Made by a program: the position numbers and the translations under genes | Notes under the pieces: model-generated | Seen by the model: only the letters and a program-made list of their open reading frames with translations | Told to the model about the DNA's origin: nothing | Database searches by the model: none | Source: Locusta migratoria | Lineage: Eukaryota > Arthropoda > Insecta > Orthoptera > Acrididae | DNA length: 64,000 bases | Direction of reading: 5' to 3' | NCBI GenBank assembly: GCA_026315105.1 | Contig: CM048746.1 | Location: 144,752,730 to 144,816,729, forward strand | Shown here: piece by piece, positions 43,708 to 54,900 of the stretch | How positions within the stretch are numbered: position 1 is the first letter of the stretch | Layout of the letters: each line of letters opens with the position of its first letter

Positions 43708-43835
43708 GTCGAAAATTTTTTTGCTTTCTAGACTGTTCATTTATTTTAATATATTTTAATGTATTTAAGGATCTAGGAATTTTCACTGTACCTTTACAAA
43801 ATATACTTATTCACTAACCCCATTAAAAGTAATAG

Positions 43836-44220
43836 TTGTGTGCATAGCTACAACACAAGGAGAAAGGATGATATACACTATTTAAGATTAAATCTAACTT
43901 TGACACAAAAATCTGTGAATTATGCTGCCACAAAAGTCTTCGGTTACATACCAAGTAGAATCAAAAGTCTGACAGATAGCCAACTGGTATTTAAAGAGAA
44001 ATCGAAAGGAATTTCTAAGTGGTAACTTCCTCTACACTTTAGATGAATTTTTAGACAAAACTTAAACAATAAATAAATAAAAATAAAATAAAAAATCCTT
44101 AAAATATTTATTGTCATGTACCGAAATCATTCACTAAATTTACACGTTCCACATCATTACGAAATGTCGTATATATGATCTATGGAACTAGTATTAATCT
44201 AATGTTATCTAATCTAAACA
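43836..44220 (+). mobile_element. LINE 3' end: ORF2 C-terminus and UTR
   Basis: Frame 43840-44025: 'HSYNTRRKDDIHYLRLNLTL', 'QKSVNYAATKVFGYIPSRIK', matching the 'YNTR.K.DLH...QKGV.Y...K.FN.LP..IK' C-terminal block of a widespread arthropod LINE family, then 'FYTLDEFLD' out of frame. The 3' UTR includes 'TATATGATCTATGGAACTAG' and an ATCTAA-type tail (about 44195-44220). Everything upstream is missing. Confidence 0.7.
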
Positions 44221-44865
44221 CTATACCAGACGTAGTTCGGGAGGTATGGCGTCATTAACACTGAAATGCGTTGGGAACGCGCTGCTTTACCATGCACACG
44301 ATTGCGATGACTCCTTGCACAAAATTTTCGAAACCAGAGGAAAGTCACTATATAGGTATAATTTTGTATGATGCATGGCAGAGGGTACTAGAGGGTACCT
44401 TACTTACGTTCGTCGACAAAAAGTACGGTTTTATTCCCTGATAAACTACCTAAGATTTTATACGGTACATGGCGAAGTGTATTTAGACACCATTTCACTG
44501 ATCAGCATGAAAGGTGACTGAGCTATACTGTTTTTGAAATATGGAGGAAGGAATCTACTGAGAAGGAACAAACTGTCATCTAAATTCGTTCCTTCCCCTC
44601 AAATCCAAGTTTTTTTTCACTAATGCACCTCTCTCTGTGGGGATGAGCGTTACCGTCCACCAGAAGCAAACCATATCCTACGGCACCAGCGTGGAGCACT
44701 ACGTCTCTGTACCTTTGAGTACTCAAATTGTAATTGTGAAAGACATAGAGGTCCGTACTTTAGCCATAATGATTCCCACCATTAGTCCACCACCATAACA
44801 TGGCAATGATTGCTACACATAAACAGGATTTTTCCTAGTTACACGTTTTCTCCAAGTGAGGGATC
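44221..44865. other. Unassigned; LINE-UTR-like patch near 44375
   Basis: 'GCATGGCAGAGGGTACTAGA' resembles the 3' UTR of CR1-like elements, but neither orientation nor extent is clear. Nothing else recognised. Confidence 0.35.
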
Positions 44866-44875
44866 GACTATTATC

Positions 44876-45073
44876 CGCCGCCGCGGTGGCCGAGGAGACT
44901 GAGGCGCTCCAGTCACGGTCTGCACGGCCACTACGGTCAGGGGTTCGAATCCCCCCTCGGCCATGGATATTTGTGCCGTCCTAGTTCGTAAGTAGTTCAT
45001 AAGTAGTTTGTAAGTTTAGGGACTGATGACACCGTAGTTAAGTCCCATAGACTATACAAACATTTGAACATTT
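44876..45073 (+). mobile_element. SINE family A
   Basis: Near-consensus plus-strand copy; flanks GACTATTATC (44866-44875) and GACTATAATC (45074-45083) are a 10 bp target duplication with one mismatch. Confidence 0.93.
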
Positions 45074-45454
45074 GACTATAATCTAGTTGACTTCTCTATG
45101 AAACGAATTTGCCACCATCCGTTACGATTCCACTCCTGAAGTTCCTACGCCAGTTTTCTGTGGTATAAACGATGTCGCGGTTTTAGCCCTCCAGTAGGAG
45201 GTGAGAACTACATTTCCCAGCTTAAAAATAACGAAATTCCGTCTGTGGGATACGCATTTCCGAGGATTGTAAGGTTCTGCCGTTTGTGGGGCTCCTTTGG
45301 GAACTTATTGCCACCAATGCTTCTGGTAGTTGCTGAGTTGTGTATAGTACGTTTTACGGTGTCTGGCAGTGGTGCTATTTTGTCATTTATTGATTGATCT
45401 CGCTATAGTGAACAGCTTTTTGTTGTGGACTAAACAAGTGTAACACATCAAGCC

Positions 45455-45660
45455 AGGTTCAGTTAACATTTCGTCTGAAATTAGCTCGACAGTTCATTGC
45501 TGGATATTTTAATAGGAAACTTCGTGGCAAAATAACAACATACCTTGCAAAGAAGGGAGTAGTTCCTGTGGACGTCTGTCTGTCTCAGGTTGGAAACCAT
45601 CATGATGCAGGCTTTGCAACAGTAAGCAGATTTAAAAGCCAACTCACTACATGTGTAAAC
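45455..45660 (+). pseudogene. piggyBac-like transposase C-terminal fragment
   Basis: Reads 'FRLKLARQFIAGYFNRKLRG', 'YLAKKGVVPVDVCLSQVGNH', then 'VSRF'. The order 'LA.QLI..Y.SRK.RG ... VR.S.VGNH' precedes the Cys-rich C-terminus in piggyBac-derived proteins as I recall them. The Cys-rich part and the catalytic domain are absent. The T run at 45669-45686 ends the similarity. Short, so moderate confidence. Confidence 0.45.
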
Positions 45661-45889
45661 CTTGTAATTTTTTTTTTTTTTTTTTTGAAAGAGATATTGT
45701 CATTATATTTCCCCATGATAAAAACTGCCTGTGGGAAAGTATCTCCCACTGTTGATATGAGTAAGCTGTAGATTGTAATCTAACACGACTTACAAAATCG
45801 AAATACCTACTAATTGGAATTTTATTTCATGCCTAAATAAATAGTTTCCTTCCACATGTATTTTGCCCACGTAATGGCTAATAAGACAC

Positions 45890-46175
45890 ACACCACAGGC
45901 CTCCGTGTATAGAGTGATTTCATACTCTTTGTTTTGATATTGCGCGTCCTATTGCTGCCTGGAGGGTGCGTTGCAGCCTCTTTCTGGACGGCCTCTTAAC
46001 AGATCATCCTTTGCCATGATAACCGTGGATCATCTTGGCATTCCTTCGTTTAACAGTTCCTGTTGTCTGAAATTGCGTCCAGAACCTGGGTATTACACTT
46101 TGCAACACTCCAATAACTGTAGCCACCTCCCACTTTGTCCCGCTTCCAGTCTTCCTATGGATCTCCATGCCATAG
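45890..46175 (-). pseudogene. Tc1-like transposase N-terminal fragment
   Basis: The minus strand reads 'WRSIGRLEAGTKWEVATVIG', 'FWTQFQTTGTVKRR', a degraded middle, then 'RTLQAAIGRAISKQRV'. This is the paired HTH order of Tc1-type transposases (first helix-turn-helix, linker, second HTH 'R.L...A.G..IS.QTV'). In-frame stops are present. No DDE part or terminal repeat nearby, and it is not obviously linked to the Tc1 fossil at 33.4 kb. Confidence 0.68.
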
Positions 46176-46237
46176 CTTACGGTAAGTCACGTTGTTGTTG
46201 CATTTTAAATATCTGCTCAATACACTATATTAAGCCA

Positions 46238-46335
46238 ATTGCCAATCCCCGAGGGGGATTCGAACCCCCGACGGGGAACGGCCTCGCACATCGCAGCACA
46301 TCGCCTCAATGCGCTCGGCCAAGCCGCCGTGGCCC
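46238..46335 (-). mobile_element. SINE family F head
   Basis: Minus strand: CCACGGCGGCTTGGCCGAGC, GCATTGAGGCGATGTGCTGC, GAGGCCGTTCCCCGTC, B box GGGGTTCGAATCCCCC. The same head, with its tail, is complete at 60165-60364. The tail is missing here. Confidence 0.78.
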
Positions 46336-46339
46336 TCTG

Positions 46340-47550
46340 CAGCAGCTACCTCAGTTGCCGTAATCTTGTTGACTCCAACCCATAGAACGGAAAGGAAGAC
46401 GTCGAACCATTTTAGTACATTCTGCCGGTGACAATAATTCAGAACCTCCATATCTCAACTGTTCCCCTAATTGTTTTTACCAGTGTACAAGATCGATTTC
46501 TTTGTTGTCATTTGACTGATGTCTAATAAAATATTTCTGTGCTCGACATTTCATCTCCTCATATTGCAGATACCCGGACAGAATACCAAGAGAAGATAGT
46601 TTAGCTAAATTCTAAATGTAAATCCGTATTTTACCTAAATTAAAAGCGGATACAAGTGGCATGCTCAAAAAACAACTGAAATTGTAAATTTCTTTTCTAT
46701 AGGAGCAGGTATTTCATGTCAATTACAAAAATTACATTGTGATTTCCCATTCATTCTTAATTTTGTTTCGATATGATAGTGCACCAGTTTCACGCTGCCC
46801 CTCCCCCCTCCGACTATTTTCAGTACGTAACAATATGTGGGATATTAATTTGCTTCTTCCATTTTGCTGTCGTTACTTATATATAGCGACCACACAATTA
46901 AAAATTACTGGGGAGATTTTTGCCTGGTCCCTACCAGAAAGCTTCAACATCTAAATATGGGAGCGAATACCCAGAATTACTCTTGTTGGGCTGAAATTGT
47001 TGTTATCAGGTGCTATGCAGTAACAATGTTCAGTGATGGTAACGGTAATTTGAAACCTCTTTTTGCAGGTCCGTGTTAGCTTTACAAATGTGTTATCTTC
47101 GGTCCGACGTGAAGCAAAAAAGCTCTGTAATATATTCATAAACACAACCAGCTTCAGCGGACATCCCGCCATCGTCAGAGACTTTGTTCATTTTTAAGGA
47201 AAGGAGAATCAATTTCATTAGAAACACAACGAAAAAACTTTAATATATGTAAACTTGTTTTAAGTATTTCATTGCGTAAATACTTACTATCGTAAATTTA
47301 TACTATTAAAATATTGCACATTTTGTTGTGTTTGTTGGCGTTTTCTTCGACATACAGAATGTCACTGCATTAGTAGAGCAGCTGCTTTAAGCAAGTGATG
47401 ATGTTATGAATTATCGTCTATCCGTGTATTTTAGACTTTGGATATGTGGAAGTTGTATGGATACAGTTTATGTGGGGGAGAAAAAAAATGCTTTCAACTT
47501 TGGAACTGATTCGAAACTTAGGCTATTTCCTCCCTTTTATATACGTGTCT
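46340..47550. other. Gene-free stretch
   Basis: No recognised gene, repeat or RNA. Confidence 0.45.
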
Positions 47551-47552
47551 CG

Positions 47553-47815
47553 TTTCTTCCAGGAGTGCTAGTCTTGCATGGTTCGCAGGAGAGCTTCTGT
47601 GAAGTTCGGAAAGTAGGAGGTGAGGTACTGGCGGAAGTAAAGTTGTGAGGCGGAATCGTGAGTCGTGTCGGGATAGCACAGTCGGTAGTGCGCTTGCCCA
47701 CGAAAGGCAAAGGTCCCAGGTTCGAGTCCCGGTTCCGGCCCACAATTTTAATCTGCCAGGAAGTTTTATATCAGCGCACACTCCGCTGCAGAGTGAAAGT
47801 GTCATTCTGGTTTCA
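47553..47815 (+). repeat. Family D repeat unit, single
   Basis: One well-kept unit ('TTCTTCCAGGAGTGCTAGTC' to 'AGTGTCATTCTGG') with tRNA-like core and B box GGTTCGAGTCCCGG. It starts and stops at the same points as the units at 36233-36738, so the mobile/tandem unit is probably defined by these ends. Confidence 0.85.
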
Positions 47816-47816
47816 T

Positions 47817-49064
47817 ATAACTGTTGCATCTTCTAATGAAACGTAGCCTTTGGTTCGCTTTCCCTACATAATTTAGTGTGTGTTGTATACAGTTCACATT
47901 GATCGTAATTGTCATTCCTAGGTATTTAGCTGAATTGACGGTCGGTACAGTTGACTGATTTATCGGGTAACTACAGTTTAACGGATTTCTTTCAGTGATT
48001 ATATCGATGACTTCACATTTATCGTTATTAAGCGTTAACTACCAATTTTTTCAACATGCAGTTATCTTATCTAAATCAATTTGCTGTTGCTTTGGATCTT
48101 CTAATTTCTTTAAATGACAGAATGATCCGCGAACAGTCTAAGAGAGCTACTCAGATTATCTCAAATTGTTAAAAAACATAAGGAACAGTAGAGGTTCTAT
48201 AACACTTCCCTGAGGAACGACAGATATCACTACAGTCCTACGCTATAACCTACCGCCAATTACAACGTACTGTGTTCTTTCTGACAGGAAAACAGGAATC
48301 CGACGTCACGAATGTGGCCATAAGCACGGAATTTAGTTAGAAGTCGCTTGTGAGACACAAACGACTACCGGAAATCTAAAAATACGGAATATATTTGACA
48401 TTTATTGTCGTTAGCAGTCATCACATCATGTGGGTAAACAGGTAGCTATGTTTCACAAGAACGATACTTTCTGAATCCATGTTGACTATTGGGTCAATAG
48501 GTCTTTCTCTTCGAGGTTGTTCATAATATTTGAGGAAAGTGTATGTCCTGAAATCCTACTTCAGACAGACGTCATTGTTAAAGGCCTGTAATTTCTCGGA
48601 TCACAGCTATTGCTTTTCTTAAATAATGTAATGACCTGTACAACATACCAGTCTTCTGGTACGGTTCTTTCGCAGAGTGGGCGGTTGTTTCATCAGCATA
48701 CTCTGCGAGGAACGTATCGGGACTTACTTTTGCTAAGTGATTCAGGTTGTTTTAATATTCTGGGTGCATCTACTTCTAAATTACACATGCTTGCAGCTGT
48801 TCGGTATACGAATTCTGGAGTAATTGCTTCGTCTTCTCTTGTGAAGGAAGTTCGGGAAGCTATGTAAAGAAATTCTGCTTATACAGAAGTGCCATCAAAA
48901 GCATCACCATTTGTATCGTGTAATGAAGGTATTGATTGTGTTTTGCCGCTAGTATACTTTACATACGACCAGAATTTCATGGCATTCCCTACCAAATTGC
49001 GTGAGAGAGTTTCGTTGTGGTAACTATTGCAAGTTTCTCGCATTGAAGTTCGAGCTAAACTTTT
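47817..49064 (-). mobile_element. CR1-like LINE, badly decayed
   Basis: Antisense to the 605-2003 family. Recognisable blocks: 'GATCGTAATTGTCATTCCTA' (cf. 1169-1189), 'GAACTACCAATTTTT' (thumb), 'CTGAGGAACGACAGATATCA' (VPQGS region), 'ACGTACTGTGTTCTTTCTGA', and the block around 'GTTTCGTTGTGGTAACTATT' near the 5' limit. No frame longer than about 85 codons survives. It abuts the NUMT. Confidence 0.78.
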
Positions 49065-49505
49065 AATTTATTAGTTTATTAAAGATTTCCAGTATTGGGG
49101 ATTTTATTTATGTTTATCATGTTATTAGTATAAGACAGTTAGTTCATCTTGTTGATGACATTATTTCTGGAAGTCAAAAGTGGAATGTGGATGTTCCTAT
49201 TTTATTATTATTCTTGACATGATTATTATTGATGGAATGTTTTTTTTATCTCATCATGTTATGTATTTTATTTGAATAATTAGGATTGAAATTAATAATA
49301 TTGTTGACGCTATTGATTGAATAATAAAGTATTTAATTGCTGGTTCATTAATTGTTGAATTTGTAATATCTGTTAGTATTGGAATAATTGAAAGTAAGTT
49401 GATATGTAGCCCTATTGAGATTCCTAATCAGGAATTGGAAGAAATGGACAGGATCATTCCTATCATGAATGATGATAGAAAAGAAGTTTTATAGAGTTGT
49501 TGTAC
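49065..49505 (-). pseudogene. ND2: NUMT: ND2 fragment
   Basis: Nuclear copy of the start of mitochondrial NADH dehydrogenase subunit 2. With the invertebrate mitochondrial code (TGA=W, ATA=M) the minus strand reads through with 'LSISSNSWLGISMGLHINLL', 'IPMLTDITNS', 'KYFIIQSMAS', 'KYMTWWDKK', and after a frameshift 'STFHFWLPEMMSS' and 'CLMLMTW'. These are conserved insect ND2 blocks in the right order, immediately downstream of tRNA-Met as in insect mitogenomes. Internal stop and frameshift show it is not functional. The left boundary with LINE sequence is approximate. Confidence 0.88.
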
Positions 49506-49508
49506 ATT

Positions 49509-49576
49509 AAAAAGAGAAGGGTTATTACCTTCATAAATGGGGTATGAACCCATTAGCTTAATTAGCTTATCTTTTT
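49509..49576 (-). pseudogene. trnM: NUMT: mitochondrial tRNA-Met
   Basis: A 68 nt sequence with a perfect 7 bp acceptor (AAAAAGA / TCTTTTT) and the anticodon arm GGGTTCATACCCC (anticodon CAU). It is the insect mitochondrial tRNA-Met and precedes ND2. Part of the same mitochondrial insertion; not expected to be expressed in the nucleus. Confidence 0.9.
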
Positions 49577-49577
49577 A

Positions 49578-51590
49578 TTTTATATTGATTTTGCATGCTT
49601 TTTTCTTTGCTATTGCAAGAGTGATTAAATTTGTTTTGTGTACCTTGTACCCTTGTAAGGTAACCCTTAAGGTAACCCTTACATTATAACGAGGAATGAG
49701 CTTAATTTTGAAACTTATTATTCGTTTGAACCTCTTTATAGTGAATATGTAGTAATTAACTTCTTATGTGACTTAATTAGCTATCGTGATGCACAATTTA
49801 ACTTAACTGTGAACATTTTCTGTCATTTATTTATTATCTATATTGTAATTGTTTATGTATATGTTATTTTATTTTGTTGTTTTTGTTGTTTTTTTGTTTT
49901 TTTGTTGTTTTGTTGTTTTTTTTGTTTTTGTTGTATGTTTTCTATATGACTGTGATTACTTGTTATGTTTAATTTGTCAATGTAAAATATTTCTCTGTGA
50001 ACAGTTACCGATATGGCTCCTCAGGTCAGAGACTTTATCGTGTAGCAGCGCTAGTCTCTGGGAGATCAGGCAAGCAGCAGTATCTGCCGTCCCGTGACGT
50101 AGATCAGACGTTCGTACGCGGTCCGCGGAGTGCTCAAACAATATGAGTAATAAAGTTATAGAAAGTGAAAGTTATAATTTTTTATAAGTGCAACGATATG
50201 AAAGTTTATGTGAAACCAGTGAACATAAGTGAAGTAAGAATTGATCTTAATGAAACATTTATTCGTTCGTTCTGCTGAGGCAGAAATTCGTTACGTATTC
50301 GGTAATCGTCCCAGACGTCCGAAACGCGGTAGCGTCATCGCGGACGTTAACGGTCGTGATTAATTATGCGATTCGCGAAGCATCACGGTGAACTGCTAGC
50401 AAGCTGCCAAAGAAGGAGCCATCATCAAAATGATTTCTGTATGAATTTATGTACCATTTATATGACTGCAAAGTACCACGTCGCTGGACTGATAAATAAG
50501 TTAAATACTATTGGTTGTAATTTACTGTGAATACATGTTTAAGTTTTATTAAAAATACAAGAACATTAGACAGTACTTTTGCTATCTTATTTGAACAACT
50601 AATTAGCCACTCATAATTAGTATGACAATCCTCAAAAATGCTTGAATAATATTTCTACACAATTTTACAATCAAGTGAGTGTCATTAATTTTTAGAGACT
50701 GTGATAATCATTCAGTTGAGACAATTTTACTAAAATTGATGGTAGAAGATAACAGACAGTTGAATTAATGAATAATTTTTCTATTTCGTTTTGCACTGAG
50801 TTCAACAATAATAGCCACCACCACATCTATACTATGAAGAACTCGTACTAATGTCGTATGCATAGCATTAATTAAGACTGATTTACTTAAACTTCCTATT
50901 TGCTTGAGTGAATTAATTTTATCAGATACTGACTTTAGTGGTTGGACTGCACCCACTTGCCAATTACTTGATGTTAAAAATCCTACTATTCATAATTTTC
51001 TAAATTATCATTACCATTAGCGTACTAATTGAGTCGTACGCATTGCACAGACGGAGTAAGTTAATTTCTCCTATCTGTTTGTGCACAGTCTCTGTAGGAG
51101 ATTTTGTAAGGAATGGAAAGGTGAGTGATCTTTTGAAAAGTTTGTCAGATAGGGCCATAGTATTTGTTAATTACACTAATTGTCTTGCTTAATATTTTCA
51201 AAATTTAACTACACCACTGGCATTGATCACGAGTTTAACGTAACCAACCATGAAATTAAGGTCAGGTTTGTTATGTTGCTCAAACATTACAACAACAGCC
51301 ACTTCAGTTAATAACATGTAAATCAAAACTTTTTTTTTTACCTCCACTCACACTTTTCTTTAATAAAATAAACACTTCTTATTCTATAATATTATAAATT
51401 TGTTTCTTTCCTTGCACCCTCTTTTGTTATAATGTTTAGTATGAATCTGTCAATGGTTGTCGACATTATTTCTTTGAATGTCACATCTGATCTTTAATCC
51501 CATTGTTCGTTTCGAAAGGGAAGTGTCAAATTTTTATCTGATTCTCTCAATAAATAGACCAATCAAAAAACTGTATGCTTTGTAATCATT
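49578..51590. other. AT-rich gene-free region
   Basis: Poly-T/TTG low-complexity at 49855-49940. A CpG-richer patch at 50015-50130 and 50270-50420 is unassigned. A 63-codon minus frame at 50956-50765 has a hydrophobic stretch (IDVVVAIIVEL) but no family match. Confidence 0.4.
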
Positions 51591-51591
51591 T

Positions 51592-51900
51592 TTTTTTTAA
51601 TTAGAGCCAAGGTTTCTTTGATCATCTCAACAATCGAATTGTCTGAGTCAGGGGGTCGTTAGAATGAACCAGTTTTTAATTTATTCTGGTTGTCAGGTAT
51701 AACCTCTACCCACACCAACTCACAGGGACTATCTACTTCAATTTCGCTACTGGATAAACAGACTGTCACAGCCACGTATTTTTTATTTTATTCAATCTAT
51801 CTTTCTTAAACATCATTTGCTCCTTTGTAAAAACAATTGTGCTTACTTTATCTCCGGCTTTTACCAGCTTTCGGTACCTTTAATGATTTGATATCTAGTA
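51592..51900 (-). pseudogene. LINE endonuclease-domain fragment
   Basis: The minus strand reads 'SSSEIEVDSPCELVWVEVIP' (one base departs from a strict reading), 'NQNKLKTGSF', a stop, then 'RPPDSDNSIVEMIKETLALI'. This is the 'CE.VWV.V ... GS.YRPP' block of apurinic-type endonucleases in CR1-like LINE ORF2. Catalytic residues lie outside the surviving piece. It lies directly upstream of, and antisense to, the Jockey-like element. Confidence 0.6.
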
Positions 51901-51939
51901 CTTTATATTAGCGCTTGGAGCTCTGGTACCTCCCCAATG

Positions 51940-54900
51940 AAGCTATGACTATTTACAACTGTTGGGCCAATGGGATTTACACGCGTCCGTAGCAATCCTC
52001 AAGCTACACGTGTCCCCTGGGTGGTGCTAAAGAACAGTCACTTCGAGGCACGAAGTCAGAGCCAGAAGTCACGGCAGCCAGACCACTTGTGGACTATCCT
52101 GGCTATCAAACACTTGGGCTAATTCATGCAATGATGATGAGGAAGAAGCAACAGACTCCTGAGTCTGTACTGACAAGAGAGCTGGGCAGCACTACACGGA
52201 TTTGTCAACTGAACGTAGAGGGGCTTAGCAGCTCCAAGAGCCAATTTCTTTCAAAATTTCTAGTGGAAAACAATGTTGATGTAGCCGTTCTTCAGGAAAC
52301 ACACATCGAAAATGTAGAGCAACAGAGGTCCAGAGGGAAGATCCATGGTTATGATCTGCTGGGAGCTTTATATCACCGGCATTATGGACTCGCAACCTAT
52401 GTGAGGAGCAGCATTGAAAACGCGGCCCTGGTCTCACTTTCAGCCGACTGTTTTCAACAAATAGTTACGAAGATTGGTGAACTAACAGTGGTAAACATAT
52501 ACAAGCCACCTCAAACAGAATGGCCACAGAACGTTATAGAAACTCACCCCCATCCCACAATATACGCTGGAGATTTCAACAGTCACCACACAGACTGGAA
52601 ATGTCGTACAACAGATATAAATGGGGAAAAGCTATCAAACTGGGCCGAAGAAAACCATCTGCACCTGGTCTTTGATGCGAAAGATAAAAATACCTTCAAA
52701 TCTGCTAACCACAACACAGAAACGAATCCTGACCTGAGCTTTACTACCAGGAATTCCCAGTCCCATCCTATCCCCACCCACAGAAAAATCCAGGAGAGTT
52801 TCCCACACAGCCAACACCGCCCCATCCTTCTAGATATTGGAATCAACATCCCTCTTATCCGCTCACTCCGAAGATCCCGTTGGAACCTTCAAAAAGCAAA
52901 CTGGGATAAATTTTCTAACGACATTGATCAAACCCTGCGGTGGATCCCTGCCAGATGGTATAACTATGATGGATTTGTAAATATAATTATAGCAGCGGCC
53001 AAACGATATATTCCCCGGGGCTATCATAAAGAATATATACCAGGGTGGAATGAAGAGACAGAAGAACTGCATCAGAGACTCCTTCAGGAGAACGATGCTG
53101 AAATTGCGGACGAACTCCTTCGAAACCTGGATGTAGCTCGAAGGAAAAGATGGGAAGAAACTACTGAGGCATTAAACTTTACCAAATCCAGCAGGAAGGC
53201 ATGGAACCTCTCACAGAAACTGGGAAACGCCAGTGCACCTGAACGAGAAGTACCAGGCGTATCTCCCAACCAGATTACCTCACGAATTGTATCCTTGTCT
53301 AGAGCACCTAGAGACAAGAAACGTACAACTTTTGTTAAGCGACACTTGAACTCATCCCGTCAGTCGGAAGGAGCTCCAAATAAAATCTCTCGGCCATTTA
53401 CAGTCGAAGAAGTCAATACAGCCATCAGTAAAATAAAGATAGGGAAGGCCCCAGGATTTGATGGAGTCCTTCCTGAATTCTTACTACACAGCGGCAGGCG
53501 GACGAGAGAATGGCTGAGCCAGTTCTTTTCACATATCATGCAGACTGGCGTTGTACCACCCGTGTTTAAGAAAGCTAAAATAATATCTTTGCTGAAGCCC
53601 GTTAAACCGAAGGATAAACCAGAGAGTTACCGACCGATTTCCCTCCTGATCACAACCTACAAGCTGCTAGAGAGGCTTATTTTAGGACGTATAGAACCAA
53701 TACTGGGAGAACACCTACCAGTGGAGCAAGCTGGCTTTCGCCACAACAGAGGCTGTGAGGACCAGGTGCTCAGCCTAACCAGCCACATCGAAGCAGGCTT
53801 CCAGCAACGGCTCAAGACGACCGTTGCCTTCGTGAATCTCACTGCGCCTTATGACACTGTATGGAAAGATGGCTTACTATATAAACTGTATCGCACTGTC
53901 CCATGCCAGAAGCTCTTACGCCTCTTTAATAATATGCTACGTGACAGAACTTTTCAGATAATAATGGGTGACAAAAAAAGTAGAGTCCGAAAAATAAATA
54001 ACGGCCTTCCTCAAGGATCGGTGCTGGCACCTGCACTTTTCAACTTGTATATATCAGACATGCCAGAAACAAAAGGACGCAAATTTGGATACGCTGACGA
54101 CCTGGCAATAGCCGTTCAAGCAAAGAGGATGGAAGATGCTGACACACTCCTTTCTCAAGATCTTGAAATTGTTGGGAAGTTCTACGCTGATTGGAGACTG
54201 ATTGTCAGCACAAGCAAAACGGAAACAACTAGTTTTCACCTTAACAATAGGGAAGCAACAAAATCTCCAAAAGTACTTCTCAACGATAAAGTGCTCCCCC
54301 ATAATCAGTTCCCAAAGTATCTTGGTGTCACACTGGATCGCAACCTCTCCTTCAGAAAACACCTGGAAGCAACGGCAGCCAAAGTCAACACTCGCAATAA
54401 TATCTTGCACAAACTGAGTGGCAGCAGATGGGGAGCACATGCTTCCACTCTTAGAGGTTCTGCCCTAGCACTTGTGTACTCTGCCGCAGAATACTGCTCC
54501 TCTTCATGGTTGAATAGTAGTCATGTAAGCAAACTAGATGCCAGACTGCACGACACCATGCGTACCATCAGTGGATGCATCAAAAGCACACCTGTGCAAT
54601 GGTTACCTGTGCTGAGTCACATTGCTCCACCTCCGCTACGAAGAAAGGGCTGCTTGGTCCGACAGCTGAAGAGGATCCAAAGTGACCCAGACCTACCAGT
54701 GCATAAGGACATTCCTTATCTAGCACTGAGGAGGTTGAAGTCCAGGAAGCCTCCACTAGTCTCAGCGCAACTACTACAAGACGCGGATTTCAGCCTCACT
54801 GAGCAATGGCGAACGGACTGGAGCACTGTCAACTAAACAGCTATCTGGCCCGACCGCACAGAAAAACCTACTGGATTCGAACTTCCCCGCCGACAATGGA

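Larger units (their letters stand above)
42530..43735. repeat. 1.2 kb foldback element, ~350 bp arms
   Basis: Left arm 42530-42884 and right arm 43185-43733 (enlarged by a SINE) are inverted copies: outer TGCAAAAATTTATTT / AAATTTTTTTGCTT, hammerhead-like motifs, AGAGGACTTTCAGCAATAT / ATATTGCTGAAAGTCCTCT, GGGCGGAGCCTCAGCTATTT and GATGGGTGGAG. The spacer of about 300 bp is AT-rich. No coding capacity. Outward-pointing motifs sit about 30-35 bp inside each end. Confidence 0.88.

Noticed and set aside
49849..50097. 82-codon Phe/Val-rich 'membrane protein'
   Set aside because: Translation of a poly-T/TTG low-complexity tract.
50765..50956. Envelope-like transmembrane fragment
   Set aside because: Only one hydrophobic stretch in 63 codons; no cleavage site, cysteine pattern or neighbouring gag/pol.
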